From CAZKTO01 sp964555685 (lineage in GTDB: Bacteria > Chloroflexota > Dehalococcoidia > SHYB01): DNA of 52,785 bases. Positions within the stretch are counted from its first letter, which is position 1. Every line of letters starts with the position of its first letter. The notes beneath the pieces were generated by a model that saw nothing but the letters and a program-made list of their open reading frames with translations, was not told where the DNA came from and searched no databases. Positions 7,089 to 15,425 of this stretch are shown here, one piece after another. The stretch is taken from the NCBI GenBank assembly GCA_964555685.1, contig CAZKTO010000011.1, forward strand, positions 1 through 52,785, given 5' to 3'. The position numbers were made by a program, and so were the translations under genes.

Positions 7089-8267
7089 CTAGACGCCGCC
7101 AAGGTGGCCGGCGTACCAGGCGTCGCCAACGCTCATGCCAGCGTCCTCAAGCCGTTTCTTCAGGGCCTCGCGGTTCTCCGGCCGCGAAGCGACGGTCCGC
7201 CCGTCCTTCTGCTCGACGACGACGATCTGGTCCAGTTTGAAGTTGCTGAGGAAGAACGGGGAATGGGTGGTGAGGAGGAGCTGGTGATTCTCCGCGTAGG
7301 CCTTGAGGAGGTCGGCGAGAGCGTTCTGCGCATACGGATGGATATAGTTCTCAGGTTCTTCGATGGCGATGAGGGGTGGTTTTTCTGGCAGGTTAAGGAT
7401 CGTGAGCATGCCTATGAGTTTGAGCATTCCATCGGGTAGTGAGGTGCTGGGGACCAGATAGTCATCCGTCATCCTGACAGCAATGGACGTATTAGAGCCC
7501 TCCAGGTCGGTAACGAGCTCTGCGACCTGGGGGACGATAGCCTTGAGCTGTTCTTCGATCACGTCAAACGCCTGCCGCCGGTGCTTGGCGTGGAGAGTGT
7601 GTAGCACCTGGGGCAGATTATCCCCGAGCTCTTGCAGCCCAGATTGAGCATGAACCCCCTTGAATCCTCGCATTCGCGAGGGTTCAAGGTTGTAGACGGA
7701 GTATCCTTCGATGGTCGCATTCGCATCGAAAACCGACTGATACCGTTGTTTTACCGAGTCTTCAATAAAGCCACGACTGCGCAGTACCTCAGCCACCCGA
7801 CGTAACGAGGGCCAATAGGAAGACTCTCGGCTCACTTCCTGGTGCCTGATTTTTCCCGCGGAGGAGAGCTTGGTTACCACAACGTCTTGATTTACGTCGG
7901 GAACCTCAAAAAGTTTCTCCTTCCCGCTGTCACTTGCCGCGCTAAATGATTCCCGCGCGACGGCCACGCTGCCTCCATGGTCGACATATTCGACGAGATA
8001 CCAGTAAAGGGGGTAAGGGTGTTGCGGTCCTTGCCTGATCAACTCACCTTCAAGCCCAATCCGGAGAGTATGGCGCGCGTCCCCCTGGAATATCATCTCT
8101 CGCGACTTCCTTGCGACGTTGTCTGCCGGTCGTCGTAAGAGACGAACACTGTCAAGAACGTTCGTCTTGCCCGCATTGTTGGGGCCAATAAAGATCGTCA
8201 GCGGGCCCAGTCGCAGGTCCAACTGCTCAACACTCTTATAGTTGCGGATGCTTAGCTGCTCAATCAC
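7089..8267 (-). CDS. OLD-like AAA ATPase (AAA_15/AAA_21 type)
   Basis: A 392-residue ABC/SMC-type ATPase starting at GTG 8267, with a GAGGA RBS nearby. Walker A is GPNNAGKT (residues 28-35) after IRNYKSVEQLDLRLGP; the Walker B region is PPLIAIEEPENYIHP; a switch His follows in LLLTTHSPFFLSNF. There is no fused C-terminal TOPRIM domain. Instead the next gene, 6 nt away, encodes a TOPRIM-like DUF4276 protein. Such pairs act as phage-sensing ATPase plus nuclease in several defence systems. Which system this belongs to cannot be told from sequence alone. Confidence 0.88.
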   Translation of the reverse strand: MIEQLSIRNYKSVEQLDLRLGPLTIFIGPNNAGKTNVLDSVRLLRRPADNVARKSREMIFQGDARHTLRIGLEGELIRQGPQHPYPLYWYLVEYVDHGGSVAVARESFSAASDSGKEKLFEVPDVNQDVVVTKLSSAGKIRHQEVSRESSYWPSLRRVAEVLRSRGFIEDSVKQRYQSVFDANATIEGYSVYNLEPSRMRGFKGVHAQSGLQELGDNLPQVLHTLHAKHRRQAFDVIEEQLKAIVPQVAELVTDLEGSNTSIAVRMTDDYLVPSTSLPDGMLKLIGMLTILNLPEKPPLIAIEEPENYIHPYAQNALADLLKAYAENHQLLLTTHSPFFLSNFKLDQIVVVEQKDGRTVASRPENREALKKRLEDAGMSVGDAWYAGHLGGV

Positions 8268-8303
8268 TCGGCAGTCCTCGACGCTTGACCCTACTATACT
8301 ATC

Positions 8304-9446
8304 TTACCCCCTCCTCGGCAGCCTCACCTTCGCCTGGCCGGCCACGTTCGTCTCGCCGCGCTGGTTCACGCCCCAGACATCCAGGTGCGCCAGGTGCTCG
8401 CCGCCCTCGACGCTCTTGCCCGTCACGCGCCCCTTGCACCAGGTCGCGTCGCCGAAGACGTTGAACTTGACCAGCTTCGCCTCGATATGGCGCAGAAAGC
8501 CGTCGTCGCCCATCCAGTTGGTGAGGGCGTGGATGAGCCAGGCGACGCGCTGGCCGCCGAAGTCGTAGGCGCCGGGAGCGCCGACCTCCCGCGCGAAGGC
8601 GTCGTCCCAGTGGGCGCGCTCGGGGAAGTCGGGGGCATTCGTCTGCCGGTCCGGGACGTTGGCCTTAGGGTGCGCGCGGACGAAGCGCTGCGTGATCTCG
8701 GATGCCATGATGAACGGGCCGCCCCAGCCGGCCACGAACGCCACGGCCTCGCTGGAGGTGTACGGGCCCTTGACCACCTGCGGTATCTCCTCGCCGGCCT
8801 GCACGTCCTCCCAGTAGCGAGGCTCCGCGCCGCGGACGACCTCCTTATCGATGTCGGCCCAGATGCGCCTGATCTCCTCGTCGGTATACCGGGCCTTCTG
8901 GAACTCGCGGTGCTTCCCCTTCTCGGCGGCCGCGCGGCGCTCGGTGTTGATGAAGTGCATCCAGTGCTTGGCGATGAGCTCGCCCCGCTGGTTGCGGAAG
9001 GCCTGCTCGGTGACGTCCTCGATGGAGCGGCCGGCGAGGCTGCTCTTGTGCTCGATCATCTCCTTGACCTTGGTGGTGCCGCGGATCTCGTCGTTGCGCC
9101 GGATGGGGAGGAACCACTCCCAGGCCTCCTTGGCCCAGAAGCGGTGGACGCCCGGGAAGCCGCGGAAGCCGCCGGCGCCGGCGCCGCGGTGCATGGGGCC
9201 CTGGTTGCAGGAGTAGAGGAAGCTGGGGGGCGCGAGGAGGGCGCCGTCCTTGGCCTTCTTGGCGTACTCGGGGTCGACCCAGAGGGGGTTGAGGTCGCCG
9301 ATGCCGTTGCACCACTGCCAGATGCTGTCCTTGGCGGCCTCGGAGTTCCATGGGTAGAGGATGGGCGTCTCCTCGTTGAGGCGGGCGCGGAGGCGGGCCA
9401 GGGCCTCCTCGGTGATCTTGCTATCGACGTTGCGGTCGGTGGTCAT
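8304..9446 (-). CDS. double-hotdog MaoC-like / FAS1-like dehydratase
   Basis: A 380-residue cytoplasmic protein with an upstream GAGG RBS. The N-terminal half resembles the FAS1-like dehydratase domain (WCNGIGDLNPLWVDPEYA, then LLAPPSFLYS), and the C-terminal half a second hotdog (WEDVQAGEEIP, a GAYDFGGQRVAWLIHALTNW helix, and a final WCKGRVTG). The family hydrates or dehydrates acyl-CoA or acyl-ACP, though many members are uncharacterised. It lies downstream of the family I CoA-transferase gene, separated by a repeat hairpin, and may be co-transcribed with it. Confidence 0.82.
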   Translation of the reverse strand: MTTDRNVDSKITEEALARLRARLNEETPILYPWNSEAAKDSIWQWCNGIGDLNPLWVDPEYAKKAKDGALLAPPSFLYSCNQGPMHRGAGAGGFRGFPGVHRFWAKEAWEWFLPIRRNDEIRGTTKVKEMIEHKSSLAGRSIEDVTEQAFRNQRGELIAKHWMHFINTERRAAAEKGKHREFQKARYTDEEIRRIWADIDKEVVRGAEPRYWEDVQAGEEIPQVVKGPYTSSEAVAFVAGWGGPFIMASEITQRFVRAHPKANVPDRQTNAPDFPERAHWDDAFAREVGAPGAYDFGGQRVAWLIHALTNWMGDDGFLRHIEAKLVKFNVFGDATWCKGRVTGKSVEGGEHLAHLDVWGVNQRGETNVAGQAKVRLPRRG

Positions 9447-9464
9447 GGGTTACCTCACCCCCTG

Positions 9465-9489
9465 CCCCCTCTCCTGGCAGGAGAGGGGG
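9465..9489. repeat. intergenic hairpin repeat
   Basis: Inverted repeat with arms CCCCCTCTCCTG/CAGGAGAGGGGG separated by one base (9465-9489), in the 128-bp gap between the family I CoA-transferase and dehydratase genes. The rest of the gap shows no gene. Confidence 0.6.
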
Positions 9490-9574
9490 AGGAATTGCAA
9501 TCGGGGGACACCCCCGAACCCCTGGCGGGGAACCCAGGTTCCCTGCACCTTCCTGGAGCGCGCATGGGCATAGG

Positions 9575-10948
9575 CTACGCCGGCCAGAAGCGGGAGCGGG
9601 CGGCGCGCTCCAGCTCGGCGCGGAAGTCCGGGTGGGCGATCCGGATGAGCTCCTGGGCCCGCTCGCGCAGCGTCTTCCAGCGCAGCCGCGCCGCGCCGTA
9701 CTCGGTGACGACGATGTCCGCCATGGAGCGGGGCACCGTCACCGAGGCGCCCTCCGGCAGCATGGGCACGATGCGCGAGCGCTTGCCATCGTTCGTCGTG
9801 CTGGGGAGCAGGATGATCGAGCGGCCGCCCCGGGCCATGAGCGCGCCCATGACGATGATGGGCTGGCCGCCCGGCCCGGCGAACTGGGCGTCGCCGATGG
9901 TCTCGGCGGTGGACTGGCCCGTGAGATCGACAGCCAGCGCCTGGTTGATGCCGACGAAGTTCTCGTTCTGAGCGACGGTGAGCGGGTTGATGACGTAGTC
10001 GCTGTTGTAGAGCTCGAAGAGCGGGTTCAGGTGGATGAACTGGACGTCCTCGCGGCTGCCTCCGGCGGCGGTGCTGACGCACTTGCCCCGGTGGAGGGTC
10101 TTGTGCTTATTGGTGATGACGCCGCCGGCGACGAGGCGCGTGGTGCCCCGGGGCGTGATCTCCGTGAAGAGGCCCAGGTCCAGGTGGTTGTCGAAGGCGC
10201 CGACGCGGGGGAGCCACTCGGTGACGCCGCCGAGGCCGATCTGGACCGTGTCGCCGTGGTTGACGAGCCGGGCGACGTGCTCGGCGATGGCCCCGGTGTG
10301 CGGGGGCGCCTCCTCCTTAGACACCCGGGAGATGGTCCAGCCGGTGGGCGCCTCGTTCTCGACGAAGTAGTCGATCTCGGAGACGTGGACGTAGTTCTCG
10401 CCGAAGGTGCGGATCATGCGCGGGTTGACCTCGCCCAGGACGAGCTTGGCGGTGCGGATGGCCATGGGCTTGTCCCAGACGGAGGCGCCGAAGCTGCAGA
10501 AGCCGTGCTCGTCGGGGGGCGAGAGCTCGACGAGGTAGACGTCGGCGCCGTAGCTGGGGTTGGCGCCGAAGGCGGGCGCGCTCTCGCACAGGTCGGAGTT
10601 GGCCCGGTACTGGACGAAGCCCCGGTGGACGGCCGGCCGGGCCAGGTTCGAGACGAAGCCGCACTCGATGGAGAAGGACTCGGCCCAGCCCGGGTCGTCG
10701 TACCAGCCGAAGTCGCGGCCGGGCTGCGGGACGCTGACGCGGACGTCGCGCAGGTCGCCGCGGCGCCCGGCCAGGGCGAGGCCCAGGGCCTGGGGCTCGC
10801 GCCCCCGGCAGAAGGCGACGCGATCGCCGGACTTGACGCGCGCGACGGCCTCCTGGGCCGTGACGAGCCGAGAGCGATAGCGCTTCTCCCAGTCGGATGC
10901 ATAGTCAGGCTTGCGGGTGATGGGAATATCACGGGCGCGGTTGAACAT
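9575..10948 (-). CDS. acetyl-CoA hydrolase/4-hydroxybutyrate CoA-transferase family protein
   Basis: A 457-residue family I CoA-transferase. The N-terminal domain carries VKSGDRVAFCRGREP; the C-terminal domain has GLGGVTEWLP, then LGLFTEITPRG where the Glu is at the position of the glutamyl-CoA nucleophile, and the closing VVTEYGAARLRWKTLRERA with a helix ELIRIAHPDFRAEL typical of 4-hydroxybutyrate/acetate CoA-transferases. It exchanges CoA between acetyl-CoA and another carboxylate; the exact acid is unknown. It has its own promoter-like sequence at 11003-11031. Confidence 0.88.
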   Translation of the reverse strand: MFNRARDIPITRKPDYASDWEKRYRSRLVTAQEAVARVKSGDRVAFCRGREPQALGLALAGRRGDLRDVRVSVPQPGRDFGWYDDPGWAESFSIECGFVSNLARPAVHRGFVQYRANSDLCESAPAFGANPSYGADVYLVELSPPDEHGFCSFGASVWDKPMAIRTAKLVLGEVNPRMIRTFGENYVHVSEIDYFVENEAPTGWTISRVSKEEAPPHTGAIAEHVARLVNHGDTVQIGLGGVTEWLPRVGAFDNHLDLGLFTEITPRGTTRLVAGGVITNKHKTLHRGKCVSTAAGGSREDVQFIHLNPLFELYNSDYVINPLTVAQNENFVGINQALAVDLTGQSTAETIGDAQFAGPGGQPIIVMGALMARGGRSIILLPSTTNDGKRSRIVPMLPEGASVTVPRSMADIVVTEYGAARLRWKTLRERAQELIRIAHPDFRAELERAARSRFWPA

Positions 10949-11002
10949 GAGGCCGGCGCTCCTCGGTGGGACGCAGGGGAGGGCCCCGGTGCGGATGGCT
11001 CG

Positions 11003-11031
11003 AGTTTATCCACCGGCGAATCTGGAGTCAA
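11003..11031 (-). promoter_or_regulatory. promoter of the family I CoA-transferase
   Basis: Minus strand TTGACT (11031-11026), 17 bp spacer, TAAACT (11008-11003), 55 nt before the ATG at 10948. Confidence 0.5.
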
Positions 11032-11047
11032 TGCGCCGTCCCGCTTC

Positions 11048-11076
11048 TTGACAGGCCAGGGGCCAGCGGCTAGGCT
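11048..11076 (+). promoter_or_regulatory. candidate promoter of the thiolase-like operon
   Basis: TTGACA (11048-11053), 17 bp spacer, TAGGCT (11071-11076), with the same TTGACAGGCC start as the promoters at 26101 and 40626. Divergent from the promoter at 11003-11031. Confidence 0.45.
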
Positions 11077-11118
11077 CCCCTCGCGCCGAAGGCCCGTTCC
11101 GCACCCAGGCCGCACCCC

Positions 11119-12264
11119 ATGAGCGACAGTTCCATCTCCGGCAAGACCGCCATCGTCGGCATCGGCGCCAGCGACTTCCGGGCGCTGATGGCCCGGCCGG
11201 ACCCCACGCGCACCAGGGAGGAGCTGGCGGCCTCCGCCGTGCGCGAGGCGCTGGACGACGCGGGCCTCACGCTCTCCCACATCGATGGGCTCATCACCGC
11301 CGGGGTGCCCGCCTACGAACCCTTCGCGTACCGCTCCGGCCTGCGGGACGTGCGCTTCCTCGCCAGCTACCCGTCCGGCGGGCGCATGTGCGCCGTCGCC
11401 CTGGGCCATGCGGCCATGGCCGTCCACCACGGGCTGGCCAACTACGTCGTCATGTTCAACTCTGTAACGTTCCGGTCGGAGGGGCAGAAGTTCGGCGGGG
11501 GGCAGCAGCAGGGCGACCTCTACAACGCCGTCTACGGCATGGCGTCCCCCGGCGCGGTCTACGCCCTGGCCTTCACCCGCTACCAGCACCTGTACGGCGG
11601 CACCGAGGCTGGCCTGGGCGAGATCGCGGTCGCGATCCGCAACCACGCGGCGCTCAACCCCCAGGCCATTCTCCAGGACCGCCACACCGTCGAGTCGTAC
11701 CTCCAGTCGCGGTACGTGGCCCGGCCGTTGCGGCTGCTGGACTACTGCTTGATCAACGACGGCGCCGTGGCGTGGATCGTGACGACGACGGAGCGGGCCC
11801 GGGCGCTCCGCCACACGCCGGTGCTCATCGGCGGCTTCGCCGAGCGGGCCACGCTGCGGGAGCAGTACGTGGCCGAGGACTTCTGGCACGAGGCCTGCCG
11901 CTCGCTGCGGGCCGACCTGCTCGACCCCATCGGACTCACGACGAGCGACATCGGCTCGGCGCAGGTCTACGACAACTTCTCGCTGGCGGTGCTCTGGGGA
12001 CTGGAGGGGTTCGGCTTCGCGCCCCGGGGCGAGGGGCTCCCGTGGCTCAAGGGAGGCCGCATCGCCCTGGGAGGCGAGCTGCCGGTCAACACCAGCGGCG
12101 GGATGCTGGCGGAGGCCTATCTCCAGGGCTGGAACAACCACGCCGAGGCGGTGCGCCAGCTCCGGTGGGAGGCCGGGCCGCGGCAGGTGCCCAACGTCCG
12201 CACGATCCTCTACTGGTGCCTCTCGGCGGTGCCGGGCGGCACGCTCCTGCTGCGCGGGGACTAG
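11119..12264 (+). CDS. thiolase-like protein (SCP-x/lipid-transfer type)
   Basis: A 381-residue thiolase-fold protein: TAIVGIGASDF at the start, an N-terminal core, and the C-terminal GGELPVNTSGGMLAEAYLQGWNNHAEAVRQ typical of SCP-x-like thiolases. At the place of the usual nucleophilic Cys the sequence reads ASYPSGGRMCAVALGHAAMAV, so Cys is not at the canonical position. The protein may therefore not act as a classical thiolase alone. The DUF35 gene two places downstream is the usual partner: thiolase/DUF35 complexes perform thiolysis, aldol or retro-aldol chemistry on acyl-CoAs. A close paralogue is at 46157. Confidence 0.85.
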   Translation: MSDSSISGKTAIVGIGASDFRALMARPDPTRTREELAASAVREALDDAGLTLSHIDGLITAGVPAYEPFAYRSGLRDVRFLASYPSGGRMCAVALGHAAMAVHHGLANYVVMFNSVTFRSEGQKFGGGQQQGDLYNAVYGMASPGAVYALAFTRYQHLYGGTEAGLGEIAVAIRNHAALNPQAILQDRHTVESYLQSRYVARPLRLLDYCLINDGAVAWIVTTTERARALRHTPVLIGGFAERATLREQYVAEDFWHEACRSLRADLLDPIGLTTSDIGSAQVYDNFSLAVLWGLEGFGFAPRGEGLPWLKGGRIALGGELPVNTSGGMLAEAYLQGWNNHAEAVRQLRWEAGPRQVPNVRTILYWCLSAVPGGTLLLRGD

Positions 12265-12286
12265 GGAACAGGGGACGGGGGACAGG

Positions 12287-13255
12287 ATGAGCATCGAGAT
12301 GCGGCTCGAGGAGCTGGCCCAGGACGTCTACGCCTGCCTCCAGCCGGACCGGGGCCTGGGGTGCAGCAACTCGGGCCTGGTCGACCGGGGTGGCGGGCTT
12401 GTTGTCGACACGTTCTGGGACCTGCCCCACACCCGCGAGCTCATCGCCCGCTACCGGCGGGTCTGGCGTCAGCCGGCCCGGCGCGTGGTGAACACCCACG
12501 CCAACGGCGACCACTGCTGGGGGAATCAGCTCTTCCCCCAGGCCGAGATCATCGGCCACCGGCTCTGCGCCGAGGAGTTCCTGCGGCAGGACCCGGCGGC
12601 GCTCCAGGCCCGGGTCCGGTCGGGCTGGTCGGGCGCGAGGCCGGCGTCCTTCGGCGCGGGGCTCGCCGGATGGGACTTCTCCGGCATCGAGCTCAAGCCG
12701 CCGACGACCCTCGTCCAGGAGCGCCTGGACCTGGACCTCGATGGCATGCGCGCGGAGGTCATTTACGCCGGCCCGGCCCACACCCTCGGCGACGTCATCG
12801 TGCACCTGCCAAAGGAGCGGGTCCTCTTCGCGGGCGACATCCTGTTCCGGCTCTGCACGCCACTGGGATGGGACGGCTCCAACGCCCGGTGGACCCAGGC
12901 GCTGGACCTGATGGTCAACCTGGCGCCCCAGGTCATCGTGCCGGGGCACGGGCCCCTGTGCGGCGTCGAGGGGCCCAGAGAGATGAAGGCCTACCTGGAG
13001 TACGTGTGGGCCGAGGCCCGGCGGACGTTCGAGGCGGGCCTCTCGCCGCTGGAGGCGTCGCGGCGCATCGACCTGGGGCCCTACGCCGGCTGGACGGAGC
13101 CCGAGCGCATCATCTTCATCGTGGCGCGGGCCTACCGGGAGCTGCGCGGCGAGCCCATCGACGCGCCGATGGACATGAACGGGCTGATGAGCGGGATGAT
13201 GCTCTTGCGTGGCGAGCCGAAGTTCCAGCGCAGCGCCAGGCATCGTCCCGTTTGA
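12287..13255 (+). CDS. metallo-beta-lactamase-fold hydrolase
   Basis: A 322-residue MBL-fold protein, 22 nt after the thiolase-like gene. The metal motif reads NTHANGDHCWGN (H71, N73, D75, H76), an HxHxDH variant with Asn for the second His; later ligands are in GPAHTLGD and VIVPGHGPLCG, and the bridging Asp in FAGDILFR. This is close to cyclase/hydrolase-type MBLs rather than true beta-lactamases. There is no signal peptide, so it is probably cytoplasmic and may hydrolyse a thioester or lactone produced by its operon neighbours (inference). Confidence 0.88.
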   Translation: MSIEMRLEELAQDVYACLQPDRGLGCSNSGLVDRGGGLVVDTFWDLPHTRELIARYRRVWRQPARRVVNTHANGDHCWGNQLFPQAEIIGHRLCAEEFLRQDPAALQARVRSGWSGARPASFGAGLAGWDFSGIELKPPTTLVQERLDLDLDGMRAEVIYAGPAHTLGDVIVHLPKERVLFAGDILFRLCTPLGWDGSNARWTQALDLMVNLAPQVIVPGHGPLCGVEGPREMKAYLEYVWAEARRTFEAGLSPLEASRRIDLGPYAGWTEPERIIFIVARAYRELRGEPIDAPMDMNGLMSGMMLLRGEPKFQRSARHRPV

Positions 13256-13303
13256 GGTTTTCGGATAGGCGCTAAGGCAACCTCAGGGCGAACGGACTGA
13301 CCA

Positions 13304-13711
13304 ATGGCATATGAGAAACCGCTGCCCACGGTGACCAAGGAGGACCGGCCGTTCTGGGAGGCGGCGCGCCAGCATCGCCTGGTGCTGCCCAGGTGCCGGG
13401 CGTGCGGGCACGTCTGGTTCCCGCCCTACACGACCTGCCCGCGGTGCCTCTCGTTCGACCGGGAGTGGGTCCAGGCCAGTGGCCGCGGGCAGGTCTGGGG
13501 CTTCATCGAGATGGTGCAGCCGTACATCAGGGCCTTCGCCCCGGAGATCCCGTACAACGTCGTGCTGGTGCAGCTCGAGGAGGGGCCGCTCATGTTCAGC
13601 AACGTCGTGGGCGTCCCTTCGAGCGCCATCCATGTCGACCTGCCCGTCGAGGCCGTGTTCGAGGACGTGACGCCGGAGTTCACGCTCGTCAAGTTCAAGC
13701 CACGCGGGTGA
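13304..13711 (+). CDS. DUF35 (zinc ribbon + OB-fold) acyl-CoA-binding partner
   Basis: A 135-residue protein with an N-terminal helix, a rubredoxin-like zinc ribbon LPRCRACGHVWFPPYTTCPRC (cysteines in two CxxC pairs, about residues 31-48) and a C-terminal OB fold containing GRGQVWGFIEM and PYNVVLVQLEEGP. DUF35 proteins bind acyl-CoA and complex with thiolase-like subunits. The thiolase-like gene at 11119 in the same run is the obvious partner. Convergent with the subtilase gene, 18 nt from its stop. Confidence 0.9.
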   Translation: MAYEKPLPTVTKEDRPFWEAARQHRLVLPRCRACGHVWFPPYTTCPRCLSFDREWVQASGRGQVWGFIEMVQPYIRAFAPEIPYNVVLVQLEEGPLMFSNVVGVPSSAIHVDLPVEAVFEDVTPEFTLVKFKPRG

Positions 13712-13729
13712 GCCCCTCCCGCGCTCTCC

Positions 13730-15025
13730 TCAGCAGCCCGCCTGGACAGCCTTGAGCGCGTTCAGCCGGCCCACGCCCCGGAGTCCTCCCAGGAGCGGGT
13801 CCGTCAAGGGATCGGTGGCCGTCTCGATCCGCTGGCGTATCTGGACGTTGGTCATGGCGGGACATTCGGCGGCCAGCGACGCCGCGACGCCGGCCACGTA
13901 CGGCGTGGCCATGGATGTCCCGGCCAGCGGCCCGTAGTTGAGCGGCACCCCATACGTACTATAGTAGTAGTTCGTGTGGTTCGCCGTGGTGGAGAGGACC
14001 CCCACGTTCGGGCTGAGCCACTCGTAGTTCGTGCCCCACCGTCCGCCGGGAGCGGCCACGTCGATCCCGGCGCCGTAGTTGGAGAAGTCGGCCTTGTTGT
14101 CGTCCCGGTCCGTAGCCGCCACCGCGATGACGTTGCTGTACACGGCTGGGTAGAGGACCGAGTTGCTGTTCTGATTGCCCGCGGCTGCCACGATGACTAC
14201 GCCCTTGCTCCACGCGTAGTTGACCGCTTGCTCCAGGGTGATTGAGGGAACATCGGCACCGAGGCTCATGTTGATGACCCGCGCGCCGTTGTCCGTGGCC
14301 CAGGTGATCCCTTTGGCCACCCAGCTCCAATAGCCTCCGCCATCTCTGTCGCGGAGCACCTTGCCGTTCATCAGGGACGCGCCGGGCGCGGCGCCCGCGA
14401 CGCCCTTGCCATTGTTGGTGCTGGCGGCGACGATGCCCGCGACGTGCGTGCCGTGCCCGAACTTGTCGTCCGCGGTCCGGTTGGTGGTGAAGTTCCTGTT
14501 GGCGACGACCTTGGCCTTCAGGTCCTCGTGGTCCTGGTCGATGCCGGAGTCGAGAATGGCGACTTTCGCGCCGGCCCCGTCCTGCACGGTGACGTCCCAG
14601 GAGGCGGGCGCCTGAATCTTGCCCAGCGCCCACTGCTCGCCGAAGCGCGGGTCGTTGGGCGTGTAGAGGGCCTGGACCCGCCCGTCGGGCTCGGCGAACT
14701 CGACGGCGGCCTCCTGAGCGTACTCCCTCGCCCTTCTCCTCTCGTGCTCCGGGCCTCCGCTGGCGTTGCTCCTGGGCACGCGGACGACCTGGACACCAAT
14801 CCCTGCAATCAACTCCTCGACGGTCCCGCCATGCCGTCGGTGCACGTGCTCTTGCTCTTGGTCGGATGTGCCGGCCTCGAACTTGACCAGAATTCGTTCC
14901 GCAGCATGGGGCTCGTCGGAGTCTGCCGGGCCGTCCGGGCCAGGGTCGAAAAACCCGGCGGCGACCGTTGCGGCCATCACCACGAAGGCGATAATGAGTC
15001 CGAACGGCCACTGCATCCTTTCCAT
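13730..15025 (-). CDS. secreted subtilisin-like serine protease (S8)
   Basis: A 431-residue secreted protease with an N-terminal hydrophobic signal segment (residues 6-24) and an I9-like propeptide (about 43-120, beginning ILVKFEAGTS). The S8 catalytic domain has Asp159 in VAILDSGID, His191 in GHGTHVAG, oxyanion Asn284 in AAAGN and Ser371 in GTSMATP. The order and spacing match thermitase/aqualysin-like enzymes. ATG 15025 follows GGAGGGG at 8 nt. It stands alone, flanked by an IS481 relic upstream and a convergent DUF35 gene, and likely digests extracellular protein. Confidence 0.93.
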   Translation of the reverse strand: MERMQWPFGLIIAFVVMAATVAAGFFDPGPDGPADSDEPHAAERILVKFEAGTSDQEQEHVHRRHGGTVEELIAGIGVQVVRVPRSNASGGPEHERRRAREYAQEAAVEFAEPDGRVQALYTPNDPRFGEQWALGKIQAPASWDVTVQDGAGAKVAILDSGIDQDHEDLKAKVVANRNFTTNRTADDKFGHGTHVAGIVAASTNNGKGVAGAAPGASLMNGKVLRDRDGGGYWSWVAKGITWATDNGARVINMSLGADVPSITLEQAVNYAWSKGVVIVAAAGNQNSNSVLYPAVYSNVIAVAATDRDDNKADFSNYGAGIDVAAPGGRWGTNYEWLSPNVGVLSTTANHTNYYYSTYGVPLNYGPLAGTSMATPYVAGVAASLAAECPAMTNVQIRQRIETATDPLTDPLLGGLRGVGRLNALKAVQAGC

Positions 15026-15119
15026 GGGTATATCCCCTCCGCCATAACCGGCTGCCCTCGGCTGAGGGAGTGGGTGGCACTATAGTGGCACCGTAAGGGA
15101 GCCCGGGGCCCGCGTCAAC

Positions 15120-15422
15120 CTGTGGCGGTACTGTGCAACCGAGGACATAGGTAACACCATGGCTGGTGGCCGCTTCATGCTCTCCTTGGTGCTTGTGAGA
15201 CGATACTGGAAGACGTTCCAGGGAGGCCCTGCCGGGATGCACCAAGCCCAGTGGAATCGGCCCGAAGGACACCAGCCATCCATCCTGGTGTTCGGTGATG
15301 CCCACCAGCTCCCCGATGAGGGCCTCGCTCACAAATGCCAGCGCGCCGCCCCACTTGATCTGTCCGTTGGAGCGCACTCGCCGCGCCGCTCGCTCCAGCG
15401 AGCGTGGGCACGTAGCCAGTAG
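15120..15422 (-). pseudogene. IS481-family transposase remnant (C-terminal end only)
   Basis: The minus frame reads RRVRSNGQIKWGGALAFVSEA, then IGELVGITEHQDGWLVSFG and IPLGLV, ending near SHGVTYVLG. This is the beta-rich C-terminal domain of IS481-type integrases (RSNGxIKW, FVSEALxGExVG, lLGLID). The catalytic DDE part is absent, and the fragment abuts the BKACE gene stop, so the element is decayed. The remaining frame then runs into antisense of the protease. Confidence 0.7.
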
Positions 15423-15425
15423 GCC

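Noticed and set aside
10414..12294. A 626-codon minus-strand open frame
   Set aside because: Overlaps the family I CoA-transferase and the thiolase-like gene in the wrong frame; no RBS or domain.
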